64,000 nt of DNA from Alphaproteobacteria bacterium WMHbin7 (GTDB lineage: Bacteria; Pseudomonadota; Alphaproteobacteria; Rhodospirillales; WMHbin7): the NCBI GenBank assembly GCA_002753155.1, contig PDZW01000010.1, positions 38,809 through 102,808 of the forward strand, given 5' to 3'. Positions 19,372 to 30,016 of this stretch are shown piece after piece. The number at the start of each line of letters is the position of its first letter. Position 1 is the stretch's first letter. Position numbers and translations under genes: made by a program. A model generated the notes under the pieces. The model searched no databases and had not been told where the DNA came from. It was given only the letters and a program-made list of their open reading frames with translations.

Positions 19372-20505
19372 CTACTCCCTTACAGAAACCGCCCGGCCTT
19401 GGTTCAGCCAGTGCGTACAGTTCAATCTGATTGCGTCCTTCTTGGCGTCCGCAGCAAGCTCCAGGCCAGCCAGGGTCGAAAATCCCTGGTCCCTGAACCC
19501 CTGCCCGGTCTCCCACGCGGTTCCCAACGGCAGATAAAGCCTGGGCTGGGCGGCTTTCATGGGCGCGCATTTCAAGACGGTATCCATGAACAAGGTGGCC
19601 CCCACGGCACCCTCGCCTCCGGCAAGATAGCGCCCGCCCCTGCCCAATTCGAAACTCTGGCCGCTCGCAAAAAGGGTAAAGGCGACGCCGCAATGATATT
19701 CGAAGCCCCGGGACTCGACGGCATCGACGGTAAGCGTCATTGAAGGCGCATCGCGCCTGACCGCCACCGCCACCGCCTTCAGCCGGGCAATTTCCTCCCT
19801 GGCCCGAGGGGGCAGATCAAGGGCTTCGAGCGCCGCCAAAGCCTTGTCGGCTGGGCCGGTGGCTCTGAGCAGGCTCTCGAACAGCTTTTGGCCGGAAAGG
19901 CCCTGAAGCCTTGCAGGGTCCTTGTGGTCCAGGGCGTCACGCAGACGGGCCAGCGCTTCCTCGTCCAGGCCCAGGCCGTCGGCCACCGCTGGAACCAGGG
20001 TGGGCAGCGTCAAATCGACGGAAACGCCCGAGATGCCCAGTCGTTCCAGCCCCTCATGGGCCAGGCGGATGATTTCGGCGTCGGCCTCGGCATTATCCGA
20101 TCCGATCAGCTCGATCCCCGCCTGCGCGAACTGGCGTTCCGGGCGCAACTGGCTGGCCTGGACGCGCAAGACCTCGCCCGCATAAGACAGGCGGAGCGGA
20201 CGGGGAACATCGGCCATCCTGGTCGAGGCGATTCGCGATATCTGGGGGGTCATGTCGGGGCGCAGGGCCAACATGCGCCCGGAGGCGGGGTCCATCAGGC
20301 GGAAGCTGGACCGGGCCAAACCGGCCCCGGAACCCGACAGCAGGCTTTCTTCGAACTCGATCAGGGGGGGCTTGACCGGCTCATAGCCATGGCTGGCGAA
20401 CCCCTCCATCAAACGCGCAACCGCCGAAGCCTCGTGCTGGGCTTCGGGCGGCAGGATGTCGGGCAGTCCCGCGGGTAAAAGGGCTCGGGCGGCCGTGTCG
20501 TTCAT
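19372..20505 (-). CDS. hisZ: ATP phosphoribosyltransferase regulatory subunit
   Basis: A 377-residue paralogue of the histidyl-tRNA synthetase catalytic domain that activates short-form HisG in histidine biosynthesis. Class II synthetase-like motifs are seen (FRLMDPASGRMLALRPDMT, then RLSYAGEVLRVQ and RPERQFAQAGIELIG), but there is no anticodon-binding domain. The C-terminal ELGRGGRYLAG segment matches HisZ. HisG is not in the window. It is the first gene of the hisZ-purA pair, starting at 20505 with a GGGTC-type weak site, and its upstream gap (20506-20631) probably carries the promoter. Confidence 0.92.
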   Translation of the reverse strand: MNDTAARALLPAGLPDILPPEAQHEASAVARLMEGFASHGYEPVKPPLIEFEESLLSGSGAGLARSSFRLMDPASGRMLALRPDMTPQISRIASTRMADVPRPLRLSYAGEVLRVQASQLRPERQFAQAGIELIGSDNAEADAEIIRLAHEGLERLGISGVSVDLTLPTLVPAVADGLGLDEEALARLRDALDHKDPARLQGLSGQKLFESLLRATGPADKALAALEALDLPPRAREEIARLKAVAVAVRRDAPSMTLTVDAVESRGFEYHCGVAFTLFASGQSFELGRGGRYLAGGEGAVGATLFMDTVLKCAPMKAAQPRLYLPLGTAWETGQGFRDQGFSTLAGLELAADAKKDAIRLNCTHWLNQGRAVSVRE

Positions 20506-20631
20506 AAGAGACCCCCTGGAGGAATATCCAGTCGGTCTGGTTACCCCGTCCCGGGCAAAACCGCAACATTAGAAACTAGGAAAATGCGCTTTCGCCCCTG
20601 GTTCGCCAGTCCGCTACGACCGAATCCGACC

Positions 20632-22017
20632 TTATTTCCGGTTTGCCAACTCATCCAACAGACGCATGACCTCGACAGAGGCCTCTGCCGCCTTGGCAAT
20701 TTCGGCCAGCGCCCCGTCAAAATCGCCTTGATTGTATTTGCGCACGGCCTCAATTCCACATGCATGCACCTTCTGGTGCGGCGACAGCATGGTTGAATAG
20801 GCAGGATGATTCCTGATCGAGGGATCGTTGATGCTGCCATACCACTTGCCCAAGCGGCACGAGGTGTGATCAGCCAGTTGGTTGGGGTCCAGCTTGACCC
20901 GCCCGGCCGCCATGGCCGCCAGCTTCTTCATCCACAATTTATGGTCCGACTTGGCGACATGGATGGTGATGTCCCTGACCTCGGCCTTCATCGCTTCGGC
21001 AATGGATTCTGTCACCACGGCTTCGCTTTTGTCCATGACATCCAGAATTCCGATCACGGCGCTGACGCCATGCTCGGTACGCGCTGCGATCGAGGCGATG
21101 CGGTTCGCCACTTCTTCCGAAGTCTGGCTCTGTTGGTCCAAGATTCCCGCAATGTCGCTGACCAGACCGGAAATATGGTCGATCTGCTCGGAAACGACGT
21201 GCATGCCCTGGCCGGTGGCGGCGATCACCTCCTGGCCTTGCTGAACGGCAACGGCGCCCTGCTCCATCGACGAGACGATGGCGGCCATTTCAACGCGCAG
21301 ATTCTCGATGCGTTTGCGAATGTCTTCCGTGGCCTTGGCAGTCTGATTGGCCAGGTTCTTGACCTCGCTGGCGACCACGGCGAATCCCTTGCCGGCCTCA
21401 CCGGCCCTTGCCGCTTCGATGGTGGCATTCAGCGCCAAAAGATTGGTCTGTTTGGCAATCGCCTCGATCTGATCGACGATGCCGCCGATCTGGGTTGACG
21501 CCTCGGCCAATGTTTCGACGCGCCCGGCCGCTTCGCTGACCGCGCGCGAAATGCCATCCATGGAGACCACGGCGCGTTCCGCCGACTGGCGGCTGTCCGA
21601 GGCCTGGGCCTGGGCATTGGCAACGTCGGACGAGGCCTGGCCCGCACTCTGGGCAATTTGATGAACCGAGGAAACAAGTTCCTCGGCAGCGGCGGCGATG
21701 GATTGGGTCTGATGGTCAACATCCCTGAGATCGCGCAGCAGTTCGGCCGTTCGCACCACCGCCTCGTTGCTCTCGACCGAGAGCGAAACCATGCGCTTAA
21801 CACTTTCCAGTGCCCGCTTTTCATAGGCGGCGGCAACCTGGCGCAGCTTGGTACAAATCACGCTGTCCTGATCCGGCATCGACAGATAGGCCTGCCGCTC
21901 GAGAAGATCGAGTGCAGCCAGCAAGGCCTGTTCATCGAAAGCAAGCACAGGCGCCTCGGTGGAAACCTGCGGGGCGTAGTGCGCCGCCTCGGTTCCTTGC
22001 GAACGAAAAAAGCTCAT
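20632..22017 (-). CDS. Soluble methyl-accepting chemotaxis protein with CZB zinc-binding domain
   Basis: A 461-residue receptor with no transmembrane segment. After an N-terminal helix region (about 1-60) comes a long signalling coiled coil; the hairpin tip has the conserved [20 protein letters not shown] stretch followed by [15 protein letters not shown]. The C-terminus (about 345-460) is a chemoreceptor zinc-binding domain with the expected ligands: HVAKSDH (His), [11 protein letters not shown] (Cys), then HPAYS and HQKVH (His). CZB domains bind zinc with high affinity and can sense zinc or hypochlorous acid. A cytoplasmic or array-associated sensor is likely. No other chemotaxis gene is near. 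Confidence 0.92.
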   Translation of the reverse strand: MSFFRSQGTEAAHYAPQVSTEAPVLAFDEQALLAALDLLERQAYLSMPDQDSVICTKLRQVAAAYEKRALESVKRMVSLSVESNEAVVRTAELLRDLRDVDHQTQSIAAAAEELVSSVHQIAQSAGQASSDVANAQAQASDSRQSAERAVVSMDGISRAVSEAAGRVETLAEASTQIGGIVDQIEAIAKQTNLLALNATIEAARAGEAGKGFAVVASEVKNLANQTAKATEDIRKRIENLRVEMAAIVSSMEQGAVAVQQGQEVIAATGQGMHVVSEQIDHISGLVSDIAGILDQQSQTSEEVANRIASIAARTEHGVSAVIGILDVMDKSEAVVTESIAEAMKAEVRDITIHVAKSDHKLWMKKLAAMAAGRVKLDPNQLADHTSCRLGKWYGSINDPSIRNHPAYSTMLSPHQKVHACGIEAVRKYNQGDFDGALAEIAKAAEASVEVMRLLDELANRK

Positions 22018-22275
22018 ATACCCCCCCAGGGAAATCGTCGGTTTATTCTTTGAAAGATGCGCAGCTCACGCCAGTCGAACGCGATCGCCACCCCGTTGAA
22101 TATAGAATTATCATAATCTGCTTATCCTCTACAACGGGATTTCAAATAACCCTCCGCTTGTCGAATAGAGGAACAAGCGTTGCGCGGCATGCTGAGATCT
22201 TGATCAAAAGCACAAGGCCGCCCATTTCTTGGGCGGCCTCATGCCTGAAACAAAATTCAGCAAATTCCAGAAGGT
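22018..22275. other. Gene-free stretch upstream of the chemoreceptor gene, with a GC-rich hairpin
   Basis: It holds the promoter region of the chemoreceptor gene (AT-rich segment near 22100-22160). A perfect 10-bp hairpin at 22215-22239 (AGGCCGCCCA / TGGGCGGCCT, 5-base loop) lies on the minus-strand side after serA. It is followed there by TTGTGCTTTTG, a weak T tract, so it may terminate serA transcription after the folded repeat element. Confidence 0.5.
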
Positions 22276-22544
22276 TAGAGCATATTCCGACCATATGCGA
22301 TCACTGCGCCGGAGCGTTTTTGGGTCGTGGGCAGAAGAAGGGCGCAGGTCGTAGCGGGACTACGGCCAAGCCCTTCGACGAACCCACGCCCCAAAAGCGC
22401 CCGGCCTAAAGGGTTTCGATCTGGCGGGCAATCGCCGCGTTGCGCGGCTTGCCCGATGCCCCACATCGAGCTTGGCCGTGCGCCTGGCGAATTGCCTCGC
22501 CAGATCGAAACGCAGGCGACCGTATATGGTCGGAATATGCTCTA
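22276..22544. repeat. 269-bp palindromic folded element ending in the serA stop codon
   Basis: Terminal arms of 27 bases (22276-22302 and 22518-22544), starting TAGAGCATATTCCGACC, are inverted copies matching at 25 of 27 positions. Inside are two further inverted pairs: 22308-22331 with 22383-22405, and 22413-22432 with 22491-22511 (GTTTCGATCTGGCG arms). A small CGTAG/CTACG hairpin sits in the first. The whole can fold as an outer stem bearing two long branches. The last three bases (22542-22544) are the TAG stop of serA, so the element abuts or inserted at the end of that gene. It has no transposase and resembles a MITE or large REP-type element; copy number is unknown. Confidence 0.75.
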
Positions 22545-24119
22545 GAACTCCAGCGCCTTGGCCTGAACCACCTGAGGAATGGCGCGAACCTTTTCTACGA
22601 CATCGTTGGTGACGGACTGATCAACCTGGATCAAGGCGATGGCATCGCCGCCCGCCTGATTGCGGCCCAGATGGAAGGTGGCGATATTGACCCCCGCCTC
22701 GCCCAGAACGGCACCCAGGCGACCGATAAAGCCCGGCTTGTCCTGATTGGTCACATAAAGCATGTGGGGGCCCACTTCGGCCTCGATGGCGATGCCCTTG
22801 ATCTCGACGATGCGCGGCTTGGTGCCGCCGAAAAGGGTTCCGGAAACGCTGCGCTCGCGCTCGTCTGTGGTGACGGAAAGGCGGATCAGGGTGTGATAGT
22901 CGCCGCAATCCTCTTTCTTGACTTCGGTCACCTCGATGCCGCGCTCCTTGGCCAGCACCGGCGCATTGACCATGTTCACACTTTCCAACTGGGGCTTGAA
23001 CAGGCCCATCAGGACCAGTTGGGTCAGCGGCCGGGTGTTCAGCTTGGCGACATCGCCCTCGTAGGCGATGGTGAGTTTTTTGATACCCTGCTCGGTCAAC
23101 TGACCGGCAAAGCTGCCGATCTGCTCGGCCAGTTGCGTATAGGGCTTCAGCTTGGGAGCTTCCTCGGCGGTGACCGAGGGCATGTTGATGGCATTGGTCA
23201 CCGCCCCGGTCAGCAGATAATCGCTCATCTGCTCGGCCACCTGCAGGGCCACGTTTTCCTGGGCTTCCGAGGTCGAAGCCCCCAGATGCGGCGTCACGAT
23301 GACCTTTTCCATGCCGAACAGGGCATTGTCCTTGGCGGGCTCGACGGCAAAGACGTCAAGGGCAGCACCCGCCACATGGCCGGATTCAAGGGCGGTCTTC
23401 AAGGCCGCCTCGTCGATCAGGCCACCTCTGGCGCAGTTGATGATGCGCACCCCCTTCTTCATCTTGGCGATGGCCTTGGCATCGATGATATTGCGCGTGG
23501 CCTCGGTAAGCGGCGTGTGCAAGGTGATGATGTCGGCCCGCTTGAACAGATCCTCAAGCTCGACCTTTTCCACGCCCAGATCGCGCGCCCGGTCGGCGGA
23601 CAGATAGGGATCGAAGGCCACCACGCGCATTTTAAGCCCCAGCGCCCGCTCGGCGGCGATGGAACCGATATTGCCGCAGCCGATGACGCCCAGGGTCTTG
23701 CCCGTAAGCTCAACACCCATAAAGCGGGTCTTTTCCCACTTGCCCGCATGGGTCGAGGCATTGGCCTGGGGAATGTCGCGCGCCAGGGCGAACATCAGAG
23801 CCATGGCGTGCTCGGCGGTGGTGATGGAATTGCCAAACGGCGTATTCATCACCACGATGCCCCTGGCCGTGGCCGCCGGAACATCGACATTATCGACGCC
23901 GATGCCTGCGCGTCCCACCACTTTCAGATTGGTGGCCGCCGCAAGCACATCCGCCGACACCTTGCTGGCCGAACGAATGGCCAGGCCGTCATACTGACCG
24001 ATGACCGCCTTCAACTCGTCCGGCGTCATGCCGGTCTTTACCTCGACCTCGATGCCCCGGTCCTTGAAAATCTGGACAGCGGCAGGAGACAGCTTGTCGG
24101 AAATCAGAACCTTGGGCAT
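22542..24119 (-). CDS. serA: D-3-Phosphoglycerate dehydrogenase
   Basis: A 525-residue long-form enzyme that oxidises 3-phosphoglycerate with NAD, the first step of serine synthesis. The nucleotide-binding motif is GVIGCGNIGSIAA (about 145); catalytic segments include NCARGGLIDEAAL (Arg), the Glu of the VEPAKD region and TPHLGASTSEAQ (His). A C-terminal ACT domain (about 455-525) would bind serine as feedback inhibitor, with an intervening ASB domain. It follows serC by 15 bases. Its stop codon is provided by the end of the palindromic element at 22276-22544. Confidence 0.97.
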   Translation of the reverse strand: MPKVLISDKLSPAAVQIFKDRGIEVEVKTGMTPDELKAVIGQYDGLAIRSASKVSADVLAAATNLKVVGRAGIGVDNVDVPAATARGIVVMNTPFGNSITTAEHAMALMFALARDIPQANASTHAGKWEKTRFMGVELTGKTLGVIGCGNIGSIAAERALGLKMRVVAFDPYLSADRARDLGVEKVELEDLFKRADIITLHTPLTEATRNIIDAKAIAKMKKGVRIINCARGGLIDEAALKTALESGHVAGAALDVFAVEPAKDNALFGMEKVIVTPHLGASTSEAQENVALQVAEQMSDYLLTGAVTNAINMPSVTAEEAPKLKPYTQLAEQIGSFAGQLTEQGIKKLTIAYEGDVAKLNTRPLTQLVLMGLFKPQLESVNMVNAPVLAKERGIEVTEVKKEDCGDYHTLIRLSVTTDERERSVSGTLFGGTKPRIVEIKGIAIEAEVGPHMLYVTNQDKPGFIGRLGAVLGEAGVNIATFHLGRNQAGGDAIALIQVDQSVTNDVVEKVRAIPQVVQAKALEF

Positions 24120-24134
24120 GAGTCTCGGTCCCCC

Positions 24135-25316
24135 TTATTGGGCTTTAGAGGCGAATTCGGCTTCCACCTGGGCAAAAGCCCAGTCCAGCCAGGGCAGCAG
24201 AGCCTGGATGTCGGCGGTTTCCACCGTGGCACCGCCCCAGATGCGCAGACCCGCAGGCGCGTCACGGTAAGCCCCGATATCGAAGGCAACGCCCTCTTTT
24301 TCCAAAAGCGAAGCGATCTTCTTGGCCGCAGCCGCCTGATCGTCATGCGAGAGGTTGCAAAACCAAGCCGCCTTGTTGGCGACCAGACAGATCGAGGTGC
24401 AAGAACGCGTGGCCTTGTCCACGGCCAGGAACCCGGCCCAGTTGGATTTGTCCACCCAGGCCTCGATGGCGGCCAGATTGGCTTCGGACCGGGCGACCAG
24501 CGCCTTGAATCCGCCCAGAGCCTGCGCCCATTTCAAGGCGTCGATCTGGTCTTCCACGCACAGCATCGAGGGCGTGTTGATGGTTTCGCCCTTGAAGATG
24601 CCGTCGATCAGTTTGCCGCCCTTGGTCATCTTGAAAATCTTGGGCATCGGCCAGGGCGGGGAATAGCTTTCCAGACGCTCGACCGCGCGCGGGCTTAGAA
24701 CCAGCATGCCATGCTGCGCCTCGCCGCCCAGAACCTTCTGCCAGGACCAGGTGGTCACATCCAGCTTGTCCCAGGGCAGATCCATGGCGAAAGCCGCCGA
24801 GGTGGCGTCACAGATGGTGAGACCCTCGCGGTTGGCCGGAATCCAGTCGCCATTGGCTACGCGCACGCCCGACGTGGTGCCGTTCCAGGCAAAGACAACG
24901 TCATGTTTGAAATCGGCTTGCGACAGGTTGGGCAACTGGCCGTAATCGGCTTTGAAGACCCGCGCGTCCTTCAGCTTCAATTCCTTGACGATGTCGGTGC
25001 CCCAGCCGGCGCCGAAGCTTTCCCAAGCCAGCACATCGACGGGCCTTGCGCCCAGCAGCGACCACAACGCCATTTCGACCGCCCCGGTATCGGAGGCGGG
25101 CACGATGCCGATTCGGTAGGACTCGGGAATGCCCAGAACCGAGCGTGAGAGATTGATCGCTTCCTCCAGCTTGGCCTTGCCCGCCTTGGCGCGGTGGGAC
25201 CGGCCCAGACAAGCGTCTTTGAGCGCATCGGCCGACCAGCCGGGACGCTTGGCGCAGGGACCAGAGGAAAAGCAGGGATTGTGCGGCCGATTGGCCGGCT
25301 TGGCGACAGTCGTCAT
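24135..25316 (-). CDS. serC: Phosphoserine aminotransferase
   Basis: A 393-residue PLP enzyme converting 3-phosphohydroxypyruvate to phosphoserine. The alphaproteobacterial type is recognised by [18 protein letters not shown] near the start, the NGTTSGVRV segment, and [20 protein letters not shown] with the cofactor-binding Lys. Serine-pathway partner serA follows in the same operon. The start at 25316 uses an AGGGGG ribosome binding site that is paired in a predicted leader hairpin (next entry). The open frame continues upstream but without homology. Confidence 0.96.
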   Translation of the reverse strand: MTTVAKPANRPHNPCFSSGPCAKRPGWSADALKDACLGRSHRAKAGKAKLEEAINLSRSVLGIPESYRIGIVPASDTGAVEMALWSLLGARPVDVLAWESFGAGWGTDIVKELKLKDARVFKADYGQLPNLSQADFKHDVVFAWNGTTSGVRVANGDWIPANREGLTICDATSAAFAMDLPWDKLDVTTWSWQKVLGGEAQHGMLVLSPRAVERLESYSPPWPMPKIFKMTKGGKLIDGIFKGETINTPSMLCVEDQIDALKWAQALGGFKALVARSEANLAAIEAWVDKSNWAGFLAVDKATRSCTSICLVANKAAWFCNLSHDDQAAAAKKIASLLEKEGVAFDIGAYRDAPAGLRIWGGATVETADIQALLPWLDWAFAQVEAEFASKAQ

Positions 25317-25385
25317 GAGACCCCCTTCGAGAAACGAAAGGGCTTCGGCCCGTTGGGGGGCCGCGGCCCGCAGGAACCCTAGACC
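25317..25385 (-). ncRNA. serC-type leader RNA upstream of serC
   Basis: The minus-strand leader has a GC-rich first hairpin (GGGCCGCGGCCC region, 25345-25375) and, directly before the start codon, a CCCTTTCG / CGAAGGG hairpin that buries the AGGGGG ribosome binding site of serC. Two hairpins with the second overlapping the ribosome binding site match what is known of the serC RNA motif of alphaproteobacteria. I recognise this by layout only; a covariance-model search would be the test. Control of serC-serA translation is the expected role. Confidence 0.55.
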
Positions 25386-25506
25386 TGCTCCTTGCAAAGC
25401 GCAACACCCCAGGCGACGCTTTGCCGACGGCCCGAACAAACCAGCATGAACAGGCCAATTCGACCGCTTGATTACCGATTTTGAATATAGAGCTGAGTGC
25501 GTAAAC

Positions 25507-25746
25507 TTAACCGAAGGCCTTGAAGGCGATCAGGGTAAAGGTGTCCTTGATGCCCGGCAGCTTTTGAATGGTCTCGGTTACGAAGTGGCCAATATCAGCC
25601 CCTGTTTCGAGATAGCATTTGGCCAGCAGGTCATATTGACCCGAGGTGGAATGAACCTCGCTGACCTGCTCGGTTTCCACCAACGCGTCCGCCACCTCGT
25701 AGGCCTTGCCCAGATCGCATTTGATCATGACGAAGATGGTCTGCAT
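25507..25746 (-). CDS. Stand-alone Lrp/AsnC ligand-binding domain protein
   Basis: A 79-residue protein consisting only of the RAM (regulator of amino acid metabolism) alpha/beta fold of Lrp/AsnC regulators: [20 protein letters not shown], then [17 protein letters not shown] and a C-terminal strand. There is no DNA-binding domain. Such SraA/RAM proteins form oligomers that bind small molecules, often amino acids, or pair with full-length Lrp proteins. It starts 3 bases after the RNA helicase stop and is presumably cotranscribed with it. Ligand and partner are unknown. Confidence 0.88.
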   Translation of the reverse strand: MQTIFVMIKCDLGKAYEVADALVETEQVSEVHSTSGQYDLLAKCYLETGADIGHFVTETIQKLPGIKDTFTLIAFKAFG

Positions 25747-25749
25747 GGC

Positions 25750-27825
<2,076 letters not shown>

Positions 27826-27862
27826 GCGGGCCGGATCATAGGGGTTCGGGGCGTTCTGTCAA

Positions 27863-28048
27863 TCAATCTGGCGGGGAATCGGTCACAAAACCCGGCTCGA
27901 CGTCATTGGCGGGCGGCTCATCGGACGGGATGGCATAGCCCTCCGAGAGCCAGCGATTGAGGTCCTTGTCGGCGCAGCGACGCGAACAGAAGGGCTTCAG
28001 CTTGATATCCATGGGCTTGCCACAAACCGGGCAGCGGGGGCCGTTCAT
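27863..28048 (-). CDS. yacG: YacG-family zinc finger DNA gyrase inhibitor
   Basis: A 61-residue protein with the four-Cys zinc site CPVCGKP and [11 protein letters not shown], followed by [12 protein letters not shown], the YacG signature. YacG binds GyrB and blocks its DNA binding. The acidic tail ([19 protein letters not shown]) is typical. Its ATG overlaps the stop of the upstream RNase gene (ATGA), so it is translated in series with maf-rng. Confidence 0.93.
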   Translation of the reverse strand: MNGPRCPVCGKPMDIKLKPFCSRRCADKDLNRWLSEGYAIPSDEPPANDVEPGFVTDSPPD

Positions 28049-29088
28049 CTGTCCAAAATCTCCAGTTTTTCCCCGATTTCCAGGGTTAAGGGGTGGCCTA
28101 GGCGGGTTTCCGTTTCGCCCAAAACGCCCGCCAGAGGCCCCTTCAGCAGGGCCATGACCTGGGCGGGCAGCAAAAGCCGGGGCCGCGCGCTGGGGGTCGC
28201 CCGGACCAGTGCCAGGGCCTTACGCACCCCCTCATAGGCCAAAGCCTCAGGCGAGGCAAAGAGGTCGGCCAGACAGGCAGAACGGCGCTCGCGAGCCAGT
28301 TCAACCAGCCCCAGAGGGGTTATTCCCCCCAGATGGACCGGAACCTCGTCTTTATGCAGCGCATCCTTCAGCACGACCAGGACCTTGCCCAGCCGGTTGC
28401 GGGGCAGGCCAGCAAAATCGATCAGAATGCGCCCCCCCAGATTGCGCAGACGAATCTGCCGGGCAGCGGCCCCGGCCGCCTCCAGATTGGCCCTGAATTT
28501 GGCATCGGGCCCCTTTTGAGCCCCCGTATCGACATCGATGGCCCAAAGGGCCGAGGTGCGCTCGATCAAAAGCCGCCCGCCCGAAGGCAGGGGCACCAGG
28601 GGGGACTGGGCTTCTTCCAGGGCCTCGGCAGCTCCCAGTCTGTCGAATGGGTCGTCTTTTGCGGCCAAGGATGCCTCGATGATTTCATCGGCCACCCCCC
28701 GGGTCTGCAACTCGGCCAAGGGATTGTCGGGGGCAACCAGTCGCATGGGCGGCTTAGCACCTGGGGGAATCGCCAATTCCTTGGGAACATCCAGCGACAG
28801 CCTAGCCCCCTTTCCGCCATAGGGATCGGCTTTGACGCGAACCAGGCAAGCCTCGCCCTCGGCCAGACGCCGCTTGCCCAGATTAAGGAAACCTGGTTGC
28901 TCAAGTCCGATTTCGACGAAGGCCCCGCCGATGCCCGACTCAAGCCTGACCACCCGGCCCAGATAGACCGCTCCGACAAAGGGCCCGCCCGAATCGCGCT
29001 GAACTCGGATCGCCACAACTTGGCCATCCTCGATACGGGCAAAGCGGCTCTCGCCGGGAGAGGAGGAGAGCAGAATTTGAACGGTCAT
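28045..29088 (-). CDS. rng: Ribonuclease E/G-family protein, short form
   Basis: A 347-residue member of the RNase E/G family. An S1-like domain (about 35-100) with [20 protein letters not shown] precedes a catalytic domain with LWAIDVDTG and [11 protein letters not shown], which supply metal-binding Asp residues. It is shorter than E. coli RNase G (489) and ends before a clear zinc-link Cys pair and small domain, so dimer or tetramer formation may differ. It is located in the conserved alphaproteobacterial infA-maf-rng-yacG cluster and overlaps both neighbours by 4 bases. Confidence 0.88.
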   Translation of the reverse strand: MTVQILLSSSPGESRFARIEDGQVVAIRVQRDSGGPFVGAVYLGRVVRLESGIGGAFVEIGLEQPGFLNLGKRRLAEGEACLVRVKADPYGGKGARLSLDVPKELAIPPGAKPPMRLVAPDNPLAELQTRGVADEIIEASLAAKDDPFDRLGAAEALEEAQSPLVPLPSGGRLLIERTSALWAIDVDTGAQKGPDAKFRANLEAAGAAARQIRLRNLGGRILIDFAGLPRNRLGKVLVVLKDALHKDEVPVHLGGITPLGLVELARERRSACLADLFASPEALAYEGVRKALALVRATPSARPRLLLPAQVMALLKGPLAGVLGETETRLGHPLTLEIGEKLEILDR

Positions 29089-29663
29089 CGAAAACCCGTA
29101 CCCTTGAGCAAGGCATAGGTTTCATGAAGCGCCAACCCGACGACATTGGAGTAGGAGCCGGAAAGAAACGAGACGAAAGCCGCAGCCCGGCCCTGAATGG
29201 CATAGCCGCCCGCCTTGCCCTCGCCCTCGCCCGACGCCACATAGTCGGCGATTTCCACCTGATCGAGACGTTTGAAGGTAACGGTGGTGGTGACCAGACG
29301 ATCCCAATGCCGCCCCCCGGGACCCAGCAGGCAGATGCCACCCAGAACCTTGTGGCGGCGCCCTGAGAGAAGGGCAAGACACTCGGCCACCATCTGAGGC
29401 GTTTGTGCCTTGGGCAGAATGCGCCGACCCAAAGCCACCACCGTATCTGCCGCCAGCACAAAGGACTGAGGGTGGCGGGCGGCGGTCAGCCGGGCCTTTT
29501 CGTGGGCAAGCCTACGGGCATGGGTCTGGGGCAGTTCGTTCTTAAGGATGGATTCATCGCAATCCGCTGGATCAATCTGGTCGGGGTGGACTCCCACCTG
29601 CGCCAAAAGGTCCAGCCTGCGCGGCGAGGCCGAAGCCAGAATCAAGGGGGGGGCGAGGCTCAT
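29085..29663 (-). CDS. maf: Maf-family nucleotide pyrophosphatase
   Basis: A 192-residue house-cleaning enzyme that hydrolyses non-canonical or UTP-type nucleotides. The N-terminal ILASASPRRLDLLAQVG is the family hallmark; the catalytic Asp lies in VLAADTVVALG. The later GYAIQGRAAAFVSFLSGSY region is also typical. Its stop overlaps the rng start codon. It follows infA by 4 bases. Confidence 0.94.
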   Translation of the reverse strand: MSLAPPLILASASPRRLDLLAQVGVHPDQIDPADCDESILKNELPQTHARRLAHEKARLTAARHPQSFVLAADTVVALGRRILPKAQTPQMVAECLALLSGRRHKVLGGICLLGPGGRHWDRLVTTTVTFKRLDQVEIADYVASGEGEGKAGGYAIQGRAAAFVSFLSGSYSNVVGLALHETYALLKGTGFR

Positions 29664-29667
29664 CCCC

Positions 29668-29886
29668 TTATTTGAAGCGAAAGGTGATGCGGCCCTTGGT
29701 CAGGTCGTAGGGCGTCATTTCAACATTCACTTTGTCTCCGGCCAGAACCCGGATGCGGTTCTTGCGCATCTTGCCTGAAGTATGCGCCAAAATCTCATGC
29801 TCGTTGTCGAGTTTTACGCGAAACATGGCATTGGGAAGAATTTCGACCACCGTTCCTGAAAACTCGATTACGTCTTCCTTCGTCAT
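29668..29886 (-). CDS. infA: Translation initiation factor IF-1
   Basis: A 72-residue OB-fold protein. [20 protein letters not shown] followed by [20 protein letters not shown] and ending [12 protein letters not shown] is essentially the consensus IF-1. It binds the ribosomal A site during initiation. The start at 29886 has GGGAGG 5 bases upstream; the upstream open frame is not part of the protein. It is the first gene of infA-maf-rng-yacG. Confidence 0.98.
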   Translation of the reverse strand: MTKEDVIEFSGTVVEILPNAMFRVKLDNEHEILAHTSGKMRKNRIRVLAGDKVNVEMTPYDLTKGRITFRFK

Positions 29887-30016
29887 CCAGCCTCCCAAGG
29901 CGGGGTTAAAAGTGCCCCTTGATGCTTCCAACCGCAGCCTGGGTCAAGAGGAATCCTTGTTTTTAGAAGGGCTCTGGTTCAGGATGGTTTGGGATACGGA
30001 AGGTATGGGGGACGTC

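Noticed and set aside
22195..22215. TTGATCAAAAG as an FNR half-site
   Set aside because: The second half does not match ATCAA at the proper spacing; it is simply AT-rich sequence.
22440..24698. A long plus-strand open frame of about 750 codons opposite serA and serC
   Set aside because: It is the GC-driven antisense shadow of two certain genes, with His/Gly/Gln-rich composition and no recognisable domain.
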